From: Limivivens faecihominis
GTDB lineage: Bacteria; Bacillota; Clostridia; Lachnospirales; Lachnospiraceae
NCBI RefSeq assembly: GCF_020686945.1
Contig: NZ_JAJEPR010000016.1
Coordinates: 1-64,000 of the forward strand
Direction: 5' to 3'
DNA length: 64,000 nucleotides
Shown here in pieces: positions 33,369 to 41,786 of the stretch. The notes beneath the pieces were generated by a model. It searched no databases. It was not told the DNA's origin and saw nothing but the letters and a program-made list of their open reading frames with translations. How positions within the stretch are numbered: the first letter of the stretch is position 1; each line of letters opens with the position of its first letter. Position numbers and translations under genes: made by a program.

Positions 33369-34397
33369 ATGTTACAGCAGGTAATGACAAATCCAGGAGA
33401 AATTATTTTCAGAGAGGTTCCAGTTCCGGAGGTAAAGGAAAATCAGGTGTTGGTAAAGATTATGAATATTGGTGTTTGTGGATCAGATATTCATGTTTAT
33501 CATGGAAAACATCCGTTTACAAAATATCCGGTAACACAGGGACATGAGGTTTCCGGTGAGATTACAGAACTTGGAAAAAATGTCACAGAGTTTCATGTGG
33601 GACAGAAGGTGACGATAGAGCCTCAGGTATATTGTGGGCATTGCTATCCATGTCGTCATGGAAAGTATAATCTCTGTGAGGAATTAAAAGTAATGGGATT
33701 TCAGACGACAGGAACAGCATCTGAGTATTTTGCAGTGGATGCATCTAAAGTAACACCTATTCCAGAAGATATGTCCTATGAAGAAGGAGCTATGATCGAA
33801 CCTCTTGCTGTGGCAGTTCATGGTGTAAAACAGATGGGTGATGTGGCTGGCATGAATATTGCAGTCCTTGGAGCAGGACCGATTGGAAATCTCGTGGCAC
33901 AGGCAGCAAAAGGAATGGGGGCAGCGAAAGTGATGATCACAGATATCAGTGATCTTAGACTGGCAAAGGCAAAAGAATGTGGAATTGATGTGTGTGTGAA
34001 TACCAAAAATAAAGACTTCAGTGCGGCAATGCTCGAAGCATTTGGACCGGACAAAGCGGATGTGATCTACGACTGTGCCGGAAACAATATCACAATGGGA
34101 CAGGCAATTAAATATGCAAGAAAAGGAAGCACGATTGTACTGGTGGCTGTTTTTGCAGGAATGGCAGAAGTAGATCTTGCGGTGGCAAATGACCACGAAC
34201 TTGACATTAAGAGCACGATGATGTACCGCCATGATGATTACATAGATGGAATCAGATTGGTAAATGAGGGCAAAGTTCATTTGAAACCGCTCATCTCAAA
34301 GACATTTGCTTTTAAAGATTATCTGAAGGCATACCAGTATATTGATGATAACCGCGAGACAACGATGAAAGTAATTATCAACGTCAGTGAAAAGTAA
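33369..34397 (+). CDS. zinc-dependent polyol (sorbitol/L-iditol type) dehydrogenase
   Basis: The 342-residue protein is a medium-chain dehydrogenase. The catalytic zinc ligands are C37 and H59-E60 (GHE), and the structural zinc cysteines are C89, C92, C95 and C103. The NAD-binding fold holds VLGAGPIGNLVA followed by an acidic residue in ITDIS, which favours NAD over NADP. Relatives oxidise sorbitol, xylitol, L-iditol or L-threonine; the operon (symporter plus fructokinase remnant) favours a polyol such as sorbitol giving fructose. The start follows AAAGGAGG. Codon use is AT-rich like the rest of the island. Confidence 0.88.
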   Translation: MLQQVMTNPGEIIFREVPVPEVKENQVLVKIMNIGVCGSDIHVYHGKHPFTKYPVTQGHEVSGEITELGKNVTEFHVGQKVTIEPQVYCGHCYPCRHGKYNLCEELKVMGFQTTGTASEYFAVDASKVTPIPEDMSYEEGAMIEPLAVAVHGVKQMGDVAGMNIAVLGAGPIGNLVAQAAKGMGAAKVMITDISDLRLAKAKECGIDVCVNTKNKDFSAAMLEAFGPDKADVIYDCAGNNITMGQAIKYARKGSTIVLVAVFAGMAEVDLAVANDHELDIKSTMMYRHDDYIDGIRLVNEGKVHLKPLISKTFAFKDYLKAYQYIDDNRETTMKVIINVSEK

Positions 34398-34406
34398 GGA
34401 GTTCGT

Positions 34407-34799
34407 ATGGAAAATAAATATGGAATTGTCGGAGTTGCCCATGTCGGGCTTCCGACAAACGATTTACAGAAAACAGTTGAGTTTTATAAGGGTCTTGGAT
34501 TTGAAGTGATTATGCAGTCTTATAATGAAAAAGCAGGGGAAAAAGTGGCATTTTTACAGATAAAAAATTACTGTATAGAGACTTTTGAAAATGGACAGGC
34601 GGCAATGTCAGACGGCGCATACCAACATGTTGCACTTGATGTGGAAGACATTGAAAGTATGTATCAGAAAATCTGCAATGAAAAATACACAATTATTACA
34701 GACGGAATCGAAGAACTACCATTTTGGGAAAATGGTGTGAAGTTTTTTATGATTAAGGGACCAAATGAGGAAAGAATAGAGTTCTGTCAGAAACTCTGA
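34407..34799 (+). CDS. VOC (glyoxalase-fold) family protein
   Basis: The 130-residue protein starts GVAHVGLPTNDLQKTVEFYKGLGFEV and ends IKGPNEERIEFCQKL, the paired beta-alpha-beta repeats of the vicinal-oxygen-chelate fold. Candidate metal ligands are an N-terminal His, the mid-protein His in YQHVALDV and the Glu near the end. The reaction is unknown; in this operon it may act as an epimerase, isomerase or detoxifier for a sugar intermediate. It starts 9 bases after the dehydrogenase with AAGGAG upstream. Confidence 0.82.
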   Translation: MENKYGIVGVAHVGLPTNDLQKTVEFYKGLGFEVIMQSYNEKAGEKVAFLQIKNYCIETFENGQAAMSDGAYQHVALDVEDIESMYQKICNEKYTIITDGIEELPFWENGVKFFMIKGPNEERIEFCQKL

Positions 34800-34818
34800 T
34801 AAAAATAGGAAGGGACAT

Positions 34819-36183
34819 ATGGGAAGCGAAAACAAAAATGGAAAAGTACCGCTGATCAGTAAGATTGCATATGGGTTTGGTGATGTTGGATGTAATTTCA
34901 GCTGGATGTTCGTCAGTAATTTTCTGATGATATTTTATACAGACGTGTTCGGAATCAGTATGGCGGCTGTGTCAGCACTTATGCTTTTTTCAAGATTCTG
35001 GGATGCAATCAATGATCCAATCGTCGGGGGACTTACGGATAAAACAAAATCGAGATGGGGACGGTACCGTCCATGGCTGTTAGTAGCGGCACCAATTACA
35101 GCGATTCTTCTTGTTATGACATTCTGGGCAAGACCCGACTGGCCGCAGAATGGAAAGATCATTTATATGGTAATTACATATTGTCTGCTGGTTTTGGGGT
35201 ATACCTGTGTGAATATTCCATATGGAACCTTGTGTGGTGCTATGACACAGGATATTGATGAACGTGCAAAAATAAATACATCCCGTTCGGTTGCAGCGAT
35301 GATTGCGATTGGTGTGTTAAATATTATCACAGTTCCACTGCTCAGCAAATTTGGCAGTCATAGTGCAAAGACAGGATATCTGACGGTTGCGGTCATATAT
35401 GGATGTATTTTTACAGCCTGTCATTTCTTCTGCTTTGCGAAGACGAAAGAGGCAGTGATTACTCCGGAAAAAGAAAAAATTTCTGTAAAGATACAGTTGA
35501 AAGCAGTCATGCAGAACAGGCCATATCTTCTTGCATTGGCAGGACAGATATTATTTGGATTTACATTGTATGGTAGAAACGCAGATATTCTGTATTACTT
35601 TACATATGTGGAAGGGAATGTCTCCTACTACACAACTTATTCGATGTGCATCATTATTCCTTCTATCATCGGGGCAGCTTGTTTTCAACCATTATTCCGC
35701 AAGCTGAATAACAAAGGAAGAACAGCATCTCTCTTTGCTTTATTTACAGGAATTTCCATGTTGTCTATGTTTTTCTTCAATGCCAAAGAATCACCGGCTA
35801 TTTTTTATGCATTATCTGGTCTCACACAGTTTTTTTTCTCTGGATTTAATACCGCAATCTATGCAATTATTCCAGACTGTGTGGAATATGGAGAGTGGAA
35901 AACCGGACTTAGAAATGACGGTTTTCAGTATGCATTTATTTCACTTGGAAATAAAATCGGAATGGCAGTTGGAACAGCACTTTTAGCAGGATTACTTGGA
36001 AAATATGGTTATATTGCAAATCAGACACAAAATGCAATTGTACTTTCAATTATGAAACATGCATTTACGACGATTCCAGGTGTACTGTGGATTGTGACTG
36101 CGGTTGTATTATTTTTCTATCGGTTAAATAAAAAACGTTATAACGAGATTGTGGAGGAACTGAAAAATGGAAGAAAAAGTTGA
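34819..36183 (+). CDS. GPH (MelB-type) sugar or polyol:cation symporter
   Basis: The 454-residue protein has twelve hydrophobic segments with the family's early loop motif FWDAINDPIVGGLTDKTKSRWGRYRPW. Members of the glycoside-pentoside-hexuronide:cation family import sugars with Na+ or H+. Given the dehydrogenase upstream, a polyol is a reasonable substrate. The start follows AGGAAGGG; its last codons overlap the beginning of a truncated fructokinase gene by 17 bases. Confidence 0.9.
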   Translation: MGSENKNGKVPLISKIAYGFGDVGCNFSWMFVSNFLMIFYTDVFGISMAAVSALMLFSRFWDAINDPIVGGLTDKTKSRWGRYRPWLLVAAPITAILLVMTFWARPDWPQNGKIIYMVITYCLLVLGYTCVNIPYGTLCGAMTQDIDERAKINTSRSVAAMIAIGVLNIITVPLLSKFGSHSAKTGYLTVAVIYGCIFTACHFFCFAKTKEAVITPEKEKISVKIQLKAVMQNRPYLLALAGQILFGFTLYGRNADILYYFTYVEGNVSYYTTYSMCIIIPSIIGAACFQPLFRKLNNKGRTASLFALFTGISMLSMFFFNAKESPAIFYALSGLTQFFFSGFNTAIYAIIPDCVEYGEWKTGLRNDGFQYAFISLGNKIGMAVGTALLAGLLGKYGYIANQTQNAIVLSIMKHAFTTIPGVLWIVTAVVLFFYRLNKKRYNEIVEELKNGRKS

Positions 36184-36328
36184 TATCGTGGCATTGAGTG
36201 AATTGTTGATTGATTTTACGGAAGCAGGACACAGTCAGGATGGGAGGAAATTGTTCGAACAGAATCCCGGCGGTGCTCCGGCAAATCTTCTAACCGTTGC
36301 AAGCCACTTTGGGTATTGTCAGCAGTGA
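36167..36328 (+). pseudogene. truncated PfkB-family fructokinase
   Basis: ATG at 36167 follows GGAGG and encodes 53 residues ending at TGA 36326-36328. DIVALSELLIDFTEAG and NPGGAPANLLTVASHFGY are the N-terminal motifs of PfkB-type fructokinases, which are normally about 300-320 residues. After FGY the frame ends in CQQ-stop and the rest of the gene is missing, replaced by a structured repeat beginning within 30 bases. It overlaps the symporter gene by 17 bases as an intact operon member would. In an intact operon it would phosphorylate the fructose made by the dehydrogenase. Confidence 0.85.
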
Positions 36329-36353
36329 TAGTTTCTATCTGGGCAAGTGCATA

Positions 36354-36515
36354 TTGAACGCAGATAAGCATTCCCCCGCTTCAAGTGCGCGGAGCACTAA
36401 GCGGCGGGTGAGGGGAGATGCTTATGTCAGTGGGAGTTGAAAGCTCCCACTGATAGATCGCGAAGCGACTGCGTTCATGAGCAAGTAGCGAAGCGGATTG
36501 CGAACGTCCGCTTTA
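36354..36515. repeat. structured intergenic element, large copy
   Basis: It holds ATAAGCAT/ATGCTTAT (36364, 36418) enclosing CCCC/GGGG and GCTTCAAGTGC-GCGGA-GCACTAAGC, then CAGTGGGAG-TTGAAAG-CTCCCACTG (36428-36452), then a GCGAAGCGA-rich tail ending GAACGTCCGCTTTAC. Parts recur at 33009-33105 and at 41677-41714. The element follows the broken end of the fructokinase gene. Confidence 0.65.
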
Positions 36516-36695
36516 CATTGTTACAGAACCATATACAGATTTATGGCAAAGAACTATAAGCAGGTTGAGGATACAATTGTACTTATACCATTGATCAATG
36601 GATCGGCCGAGAAATTGGTGGTGTAAATGATTCTGTGTAAATCTTTCAGATGGATGATAGAATCGCAGATTTATAGAAAACAAATAGATCATGTG
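36516..36695. other. gene-free stretch with no supported feature
   Basis: A 26-codon frame from 36544 is open but has no ribosome binding site and no recognised similarity. It may be residue of the lost fructokinase region. Confidence 0.4.
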
Positions 36696-36739
36696 ACGGG
36701 CTGAATGGCATTATTTCTTGCTGTTCAGCCCGTTGTTTG
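36696..36739 (+). terminator. terminator of the polyol operon
   Basis: ACGGGCTGAA (36696-36705) pairs with TTCAGCCCGT (36724-36733), followed by TGTTTGT. Confidence 0.75.
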
Positions 36740-36748
36740 TGTAATAGC

Positions 36749-36858
36749 CAGGATTCCATGATGTAGAATTGCGTGAGCTGCTTTGCAGCGGAGCAGCTCG
36801 TAGGCATCGGTTGGGGGAAAAAGACCTTTTGACCCCAACATCATTTCAAGGAATCCTG
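36749..36858. repeat. small element with CAGGATTCC/GGAATCCTG ends
   Basis: Terminal inverted repeats CAGGATTCC (36749-36757) and GGAATCCTG (36850-36858) enclose hairpins GAGCTGCTTTGCAGCGG...AGCTC and GTTGGGG/CCCCAAC. The latter has AAAAGACCTTTTGAC in its loop, also present beside the element at 38621. It lies between two operon ends. Confidence 0.55.
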
Positions 36859-36921
36859 ACATCATCAGATAGAAAACAACAAGTTTGTGACACACGAGAT
36901 AAGAATCGTAGTTGTTTCAGA

Positions 36922-38592
36922 TCATACCTCCAGAACGACTGCCTGATATCCTTCCAGTGTAATCTCATTTTCATCTGTCTTAAGCTGCGGAAGATTGTTC
37001 AGCACGATATTTTTGATCTTTGACGGAAGCGTCAGGGTCTGCGGCTGTGTTTTGTAGTTGCCGATCACGAGCAGCGTCTGGTCTGCGGATTTCCGGTAGT
37101 ATGCCATGACACGGTCCTGATCCTCAAAGACAGGAAGCAGATCGCCGTATACGACAGTTTTGCTATAAGCCGGATCCTTACGCAGCGCAAGCAGGCGGCG
37201 GTAGTACTGATAAACGGAATCCGGATCATTTTTCTGACTTTCCAGATTGATCTTTGTGTAATTGCGGTTTACCTTCAGCCATGGAGTGCCGGTTGTAAAA
37301 CCTGCATTCGCGGAAGCATCCCACTGGAACGGAGTCCGGGCATTATCACGGCTGACACGGTTTACCGCCTTCAGGGCAGCGTCTGGTGTCAGACCGGCAT
37401 CTAAAGCTACCTGGTACTCGTCGAGTGTTGAAATATCGTCCACTTCGCTGATCGACTGGAATTCTACATTTTCCATACCGATCTCCTGGCCCTGATAGAT
37501 AAACGGAAGGCCGCGGAGCATGACATTCATTGTGGCAAGCAGTTTTTGGGCGGTGAGAGTACATTCACCCTCCGGGATATAGCGGGAAACGCCGCGCGGC
37601 TCATCATGATTTTCGATGATATTGGAGAGCATGCCGATATCGCCGATCTTTTTCTGGCTGGCGAAGCAACAGCTGCGGTAGTCATTCGGGGTGATTGGAG
37701 TCTGGTCATACCAGCCCTTCTCACTGCCGCCGAAGATGGCCTCATTGAAATCGAACATCGTTGAGAAATATCCGTTGTCACCGATGAAATCCGGAAGCTC
37801 CTCCGGTTTTTCATTAAAGACCTCGCCGGCAGTAAATGCACTGTGTGGAAGGAAAGTACGGTCACGCATTTCTCCCAGAAATTCGCCGACACCGACTGCG
37901 TGCTTGAGCATTTCACCCGGGCTGCACATGCCGTCTGCACGGTTCGCCGGATAATCCCGCCACGGAAGCGCCTTTTTGATGTTGATGATCGCATCGATAC
38001 GGAAGCCGGCAAGTCCCTTATCCAGCCACCAGTTGATCATTTTATAGATTTCCTCGCGCAGCTTCGGATTTTCCCAGTTCAGATCCGGTTGCTTTTTGTG
38101 GAACATGTGCAGATAGTATTTGTCCGGATGACCCGGGAGCGGTTCCCAGACACTGCCGCCGAAGTAAGAACGCCAGTTGCATGGCAGTTTTCCGTCCGGA
38201 CAGTCTTCAATGTAAAAATATTTTCCGTACTCGCCATCCGGATCCTCGCAGGCTTTTTTGAACCATTCGTGCTCATCGGAGCAGTGATTGACGACGAGAT
38301 CCATTAGGATATACATATCGCGTTTTTTTGCTTCGGCGATCAGACGGTCCATGTCATCCATTGTGCCGAAGCGCGGGTCGATGTTGTAATAATCAGAAAT
38401 ATCATAGCCCTGATCTGCGAGCGGTGAGCAGTAGATTGGAGAGAGCCAGATAATGTCGATGCCGAGGTCTTTGAGGTAATCGAGTTTGCTGATAATGCCC
38501 GGAAGATCACCGATGCCGTCTCCGTTAGAATCACAGAAGCTTTTCGGGTAGATCTGATAGGCTGTTTTTGTGTGCCACCATTTTTTTTGCAT
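36922..38592 (-). CDS. GH13 alpha-glucosidase (alpha-1,4-preferring type)
   Basis: The 556-residue protein is an oligo-glucosidase of the GH13_31 group: nucleophile D200 in GFRIDA, acid/base E257 in AGEVFNE and transition-state D330 in NHDEPR. It lacks a signal peptide, so it acts on imported maltose-type oligosaccharides. The residue after the nucleophile is Ala; in this family Ala or Thr there has been linked with alpha-1,4 preference and Val with alpha-1,6. I chose the Met at 38592 because AAAGG lies 10 bases upstream; the longer frame to 38637 lacks a site. A structured repeat separates it from the AraC gene upstream. Confidence 0.92.
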   Translation of the reverse strand: MQKKWWHTKTAYQIYPKSFCDSNGDGIGDLPGIISKLDYLKDLGIDIIWLSPIYCSPLADQGYDISDYYNIDPRFGTMDDMDRLIAEAKKRDMYILMDLVVNHCSDEHEWFKKACEDPDGEYGKYFYIEDCPDGKLPCNWRSYFGGSVWEPLPGHPDKYYLHMFHKKQPDLNWENPKLREEIYKMINWWLDKGLAGFRIDAIINIKKALPWRDYPANRADGMCSPGEMLKHAVGVGEFLGEMRDRTFLPHSAFTAGEVFNEKPEELPDFIGDNGYFSTMFDFNEAIFGGSEKGWYDQTPITPNDYRSCCFASQKKIGDIGMLSNIIENHDEPRGVSRYIPEGECTLTAQKLLATMNVMLRGLPFIYQGQEIGMENVEFQSISEVDDISTLDEYQVALDAGLTPDAALKAVNRVSRDNARTPFQWDASANAGFTTGTPWLKVNRNYTKINLESQKNDPDSVYQYYRRLLALRKDPAYSKTVVYGDLLPVFEDQDRVMAYYRKSADQTLLVIGNYKTQPQTLTLPSKIKNIVLNNLPQLKTDENEITLEGYQAVVLEV

Positions 38593-38620
38593 AGTAAAAT
38601 ACCTTTCATTATTTAATAAG

Positions 38621-38790
38621 TGTGATACCAGTGTCAAAAGGTCAAAAAGCCGTTCATGCTTGCATGATAAGGCTTTTGAACTTGGGACACGCCAAATATG
38701 AGAAAGTAGCGATTTACGCAGTAAATCAGCGGATTTCGAATATTTGGAGGATTGCGGGAGCAGCGTAGCTGTGTAGCAATCCGGGTATCA
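38621..38790. repeat. structured intergenic element, copy B (TGTGATACC ends)
   Basis: It starts TGTGATACC (38621-38629) and ends GGTATCA (38784-38790). The hairpins follow copy A in order: GTGTC/GACAC base with AAAAGCC/GGCTTTT; GATTTAC-GCA-GTAAATC inside CCAAATAT/ATATTTGG; and GGATTGC/GCAATCC around CAGC-GTA-GCTG. A further palindrome (AGTGTCAAAAG/CTTTTGACACT, 38795-38820) lies between it and the AraC stop codon. Confidence 0.75.
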
Positions 38791-38822
38791 AATGAGTGTC
38801 AAAAGACCTTTTGACACTCATA

Positions 38823-39788
38823 TCATAAGTGTTTATTTTCGGAAAAAGTTTCCTCTATATTTTGCCTGCGGAACTGAAGAGGGGTAAATCCGGTCGCCTT
38901 TTTGAATTCCTTCATAAAATGCCCGAGATTATTGAACCCGCTTTCCAGACAGACCTCCGTGACCTGTAGTTCGGTCGTATGCAGTAATGTTGCCGCATGG
39001 CGGATACGGAAGTCGTTGATATAGGAAACGGGTGTTTTGCCGAGTGATTTTTTGAAAAAACGACAAAAGTACTGCTCATTCATTCCGGCAAGTGCAGCCA
39101 GTTCTCCAAGAGAAAGCGGATGCTGGTAGTTTTGGCGGATGTGACTGATCACAGTCTTAAGAAGTTCCACGCGCGGATTGCGTACCGGTTCATTTGAGGC
39201 AAGCTGAGCATGTTCTGCAAGAATTCCGAGAATATTCAAAAGCGCAGCCTTGATCCGCAATTGTGAAACAGGATTTTCGGTTGTAAACTGGTCCAGACAG
39301 ATCCGGTTTTCCCGAAAGAAGATCGAGCGGATCCGAAAAAATTCCTGTTGTATTTCCGAAAAAGCCGGGTGCTCAGGTCCGAGAAAAGACGGAAAGGAAA
39401 GCTTGTGTTCTGATAACGGAAGCAGAAACTGTTCCTGTGCCGGGTCTGGAGCGGCGAATGTGAGCAGATCGGGAGAGAAGACGACTGCCTGTTCCCGATA
39501 CTGATCAGAATCAGAGGTAAGTGCATGCAGTTCTCCGCTGTTGATAAAACAAAAGCATGGGCTTTTGAGATGAGTCAGTGTCATATTGATATCAACCTGA
39601 TAAGAGTCTTGCTCAAGATAGATGATCTCGATGGGTTCATGCCAGTGATGTTTGACCGTAAATGGAAAAACAGGCGGATTAGTCTCACGCACCGCCTGAT
39701 AAAATGCACATGGAAAACGGAAGCTTCCATGCTGCCTTGCTTCTTTTAAGAAAGAAGGAAGCCGGTTATATGGCGTCTCTGTCTTCAT
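38823..39788 (-). CDS. AraC family regulator of the alpha-glucosidase cluster
   Basis: The 321-residue protein has an N-terminal cupin-type sensor (about 45-150, with HHWHEPIEIIYLEQDSYQVD) and two C-terminal helix-turn-helix units (about 220-315, with LGELAALAGMNEQYFCRFFK and the closing GFNNLGHFMKEFKKATGFTP). Such proteins usually activate sugar genes on ligand binding. Its start overlaps the stop of the GH13 gene upstream by four bases, so it is co-translated with the enzyme it probably controls. Confidence 0.92.
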   Translation of the reverse strand: MKTETPYNRLPSFLKEARQHGSFRFPCAFYQAVRETNPPVFPFTVKHHWHEPIEIIYLEQDSYQVDINMTLTHLKSPCFCFINSGELHALTSDSDQYREQAVVFSPDLLTFAAPDPAQEQFLLPLSEHKLSFPSFLGPEHPAFSEIQQEFFRIRSIFFRENRICLDQFTTENPVSQLRIKAALLNILGILAEHAQLASNEPVRNPRVELLKTVISHIRQNYQHPLSLGELAALAGMNEQYFCRFFKKSLGKTPVSYINDFRIRHAATLLHTTELQVTEVCLESGFNNLGHFMKEFKKATGFTPLQFRRQNIEETFSENKHL

Positions 39789-41452
39789 TTATGAAGAATG
39801 ACGCGTGCCTCGTACGGCTGCAGTTTTCCAGCTTTATGTCCTTTGTAATTGGAGATCAGCTCTTCGGCAGTCGGATCTTCGCAAAGAACACAGTCCTGTT
39901 CCTGATCGGTAAAGTTGCAGGCAACGGTCAGTACCTGTCCGTCAAGAATACGCTTGTAAGCATAGATGGTTTCGCTGTCCTCGAGAAGTCCCTGGAATTT
40001 TCCGTAAACGATGATCGGAAGCGTGTGGCGTAGACGGATCAGCTCCTGATAATAATGGAAAACAGAATCCGGATCGGCGAGGGCGGCCTTGGCATTGATC
40101 TCTTTATAGTTCGGGTTTACGTTGATCCACGGGGTACCGTCTGTAAAGCCTGCATTTTTGGAATCGTCCCACTGCATCGGAGTACGGGCATTGTCACGGC
40201 TGATCTCTTTGAGATAACGCATCATATCCTCTGCTTTTACCAGTCCGTTGTCCACATACTGATGGAAAGCATTGATACTCTCAATGTCACGGTAGTCCTC
40301 CAGCTTGTCAAAGTAAACGTTTGTCATACCGAGCTCTTCGCCCTGGTAAATATAAGGTGTACCCTTGAGCATGTGCAGGCAGGTGGCGAGCATTTTTGCA
40401 GAAACAACGCGGTATTTTTCAGAGTCGTTTGCAAAACGAGAGACAGCACGCGGCTGATCGTGGTTATCGAGGAAAAGGCTGTTCCATGCCTTGCCTTCCA
40501 GCTCATACTGCCATTTGTTCATAATATGGCGGAAGTCAGCCAGCTTCGGTTTCTGATCCGTCCATTTCCCAATCGGGCCTCTTACGAGATCCACATGCTC
40601 AAACTGGAATACCATTCCAAGCTCGGTTCCTTCATTGTTCGCATATTTCTGGGCTTCTTCGATGGTAACGCCGGCGGCCTCACCGACGGTGAGCAGATCG
40701 TAATGGGAGAGTACGCGACTGTTCATTTCCTGGAGAAATTCGTGGACACGCGGACCGTTGCATACATATGGGGAAAAATTGCCATATAATCCGTCTTCGA
40801 CCGTTCCGTCCGGGAAGGACTGATCCTTGGAGATCATGCTGATGACATCCATGCGGAAGCCGTCAATTCCCTTCTCGCACCACCAGTTCATCATATCAAA
40901 GACTTCATCACGGACTTTCGGGTTTTCCCAGTTCAGATCAGGCTGTTTTTTGGAAAAGCAGTGCAGATAGTACATGCCGGTACGTTCGTCAAATTCCCAT
41001 GCGGAACCGCCGAAGCAGGCACCCCAGTTGTTCGGCTCTTTTCCATTCTTCGGGTCTTTCCAGATGTAGTAATCACGATAAGGGTTGTCTTTGGAACTGC
41101 GGCTTTCGATAAACCATGCATGCTCATCAGAGGTATGGTTAACGACAAGATCCATGACAATTTTGATATGATGACGGTGTGCCTCTGCAAGCAGACGGTC
41201 GAAATCTTCCATAGTACCGAAATCATCCATGATATCACGGTAATCGGAAATATCGTAGCCGTTGTCATCGTTCGGTGATTTGTAAACTGGAGAAAGCCAG
41301 ATCACATCGATCCCGAGCGTCTCCAGGTAATCAAGATGTGCGGTGATACCATTCAGATCACCAATGCCGTCACCGTTGCTGTCCGCGAAGCTGCGCGGAT
41401 AAATCTGATAAATAACGGCTTCTTTCCACCATGCTTTTTTTTCTTCTGCCAT
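39785..41452 (-). CDS. GH13 oligo-1,6-glucosidase type enzyme
   Basis: The 555-residue protein has the GH13_31 catalytic set: nucleophile D202 in GFRMDV, acid/base E258 in VGEAAG and D332 in NHDQPR. The Val after the nucleophile matches the oligo-1,6-glucosidase pattern, so it should cut isomaltose-type alpha-1,6 bonds. It lacks a signal peptide. The Met at 41452 has AGGAGG 8 bases upstream; the in-frame extension to 41554 is rejected. It is the first gene of an operon with araC and the second GH13 gene. Confidence 0.92.
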   Translation of the reverse strand: MAEEKKAWWKEAVIYQIYPRSFADSNGDGIGDLNGITAHLDYLETLGIDVIWLSPVYKSPNDDNGYDISDYRDIMDDFGTMEDFDRLLAEAHRHHIKIVMDLVVNHTSDEHAWFIESRSSKDNPYRDYYIWKDPKNGKEPNNWGACFGGSAWEFDERTGMYYLHCFSKKQPDLNWENPKVRDEVFDMMNWWCEKGIDGFRMDVISMISKDQSFPDGTVEDGLYGNFSPYVCNGPRVHEFLQEMNSRVLSHYDLLTVGEAAGVTIEEAQKYANNEGTELGMVFQFEHVDLVRGPIGKWTDQKPKLADFRHIMNKWQYELEGKAWNSLFLDNHDQPRAVSRFANDSEKYRVVSAKMLATCLHMLKGTPYIYQGEELGMTNVYFDKLEDYRDIESINAFHQYVDNGLVKAEDMMRYLKEISRDNARTPMQWDDSKNAGFTDGTPWINVNPNYKEINAKAALADPDSVFHYYQELIRLRHTLPIIVYGKFQGLLEDSETIYAYKRILDGQVLTVACNFTDQEQDCVLCEDPTAEELISNYKGHKAGKLQPYEARVILHK

Positions 41453-41676
41453 CGTTTTTTCCTCCTGTATGGTTGTTGTCATTTGAGCCGGAAAAGTGAC
41501 CACAGGTAACACTATTCTGACTCTGAAATGTATTTTTTTCGGTTGATTTCGCAAAAAACTGACGGAATCATTTTGCTTTGTTATCTCCTACTATAACTGT
41601 GGCAGAGGAAAAAATCTACTGCTAATATGACAGAAACTTACGGTATTTTGACTTATTGAAAGCAGAATAAGAATTT

Positions 41677-41714
41677 CGCCGCGTCAAGTGCGCGGAGCAC
41701 GAATGTCCGCTTTA
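41677..41714. repeat. short copy of the GTGCGCGGAGCAC element
   Basis: TCAAGTGCGCGGAGCAC followed by GTCCGCTTTA matches two separate parts of the element at 36354-36515, with the material between them missing. It lies between the GH13 operon's promoter side and the broken MATE gene. Confidence 0.55.
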
Positions 41715-41744
41715 TGATGAAGCAGCTGTCAGAAAAGTATCTGC

Positions 41745-41786
41745 AAAAAAAACACCCCACACCTCTCAGGCCTGAGAGGAAGGGGG
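41745..41786 (-). terminator. terminator of the broken MATE gene
   Basis: On the minus strand CCCCC...CCTCTCAGGCCTGAGAGG...GGGGTG forms a long hairpin ending in eight T's. The stop codon of the gene lies inside the stem. Confidence 0.85.

Noticed and set aside
36544..36624. 26-codon frame after the fructokinase remnant
   Set aside because: It could be residue of the lost kinase, but the peptide does not match fructokinase motifs that I can recall and has no translation signal.
36354..36858. insertion sequence or transposase remnant
   Set aside because: No transposase-like frame is found in or around the hairpin elements, so they are listed as repeats only.
36769..37023. 84-codon frame across the element at 36749 and the end of the GH13 gene
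   Set aside because: It starts inside a hairpin element, has no ribosome binding site and runs into the antisense of a GH13 gene.
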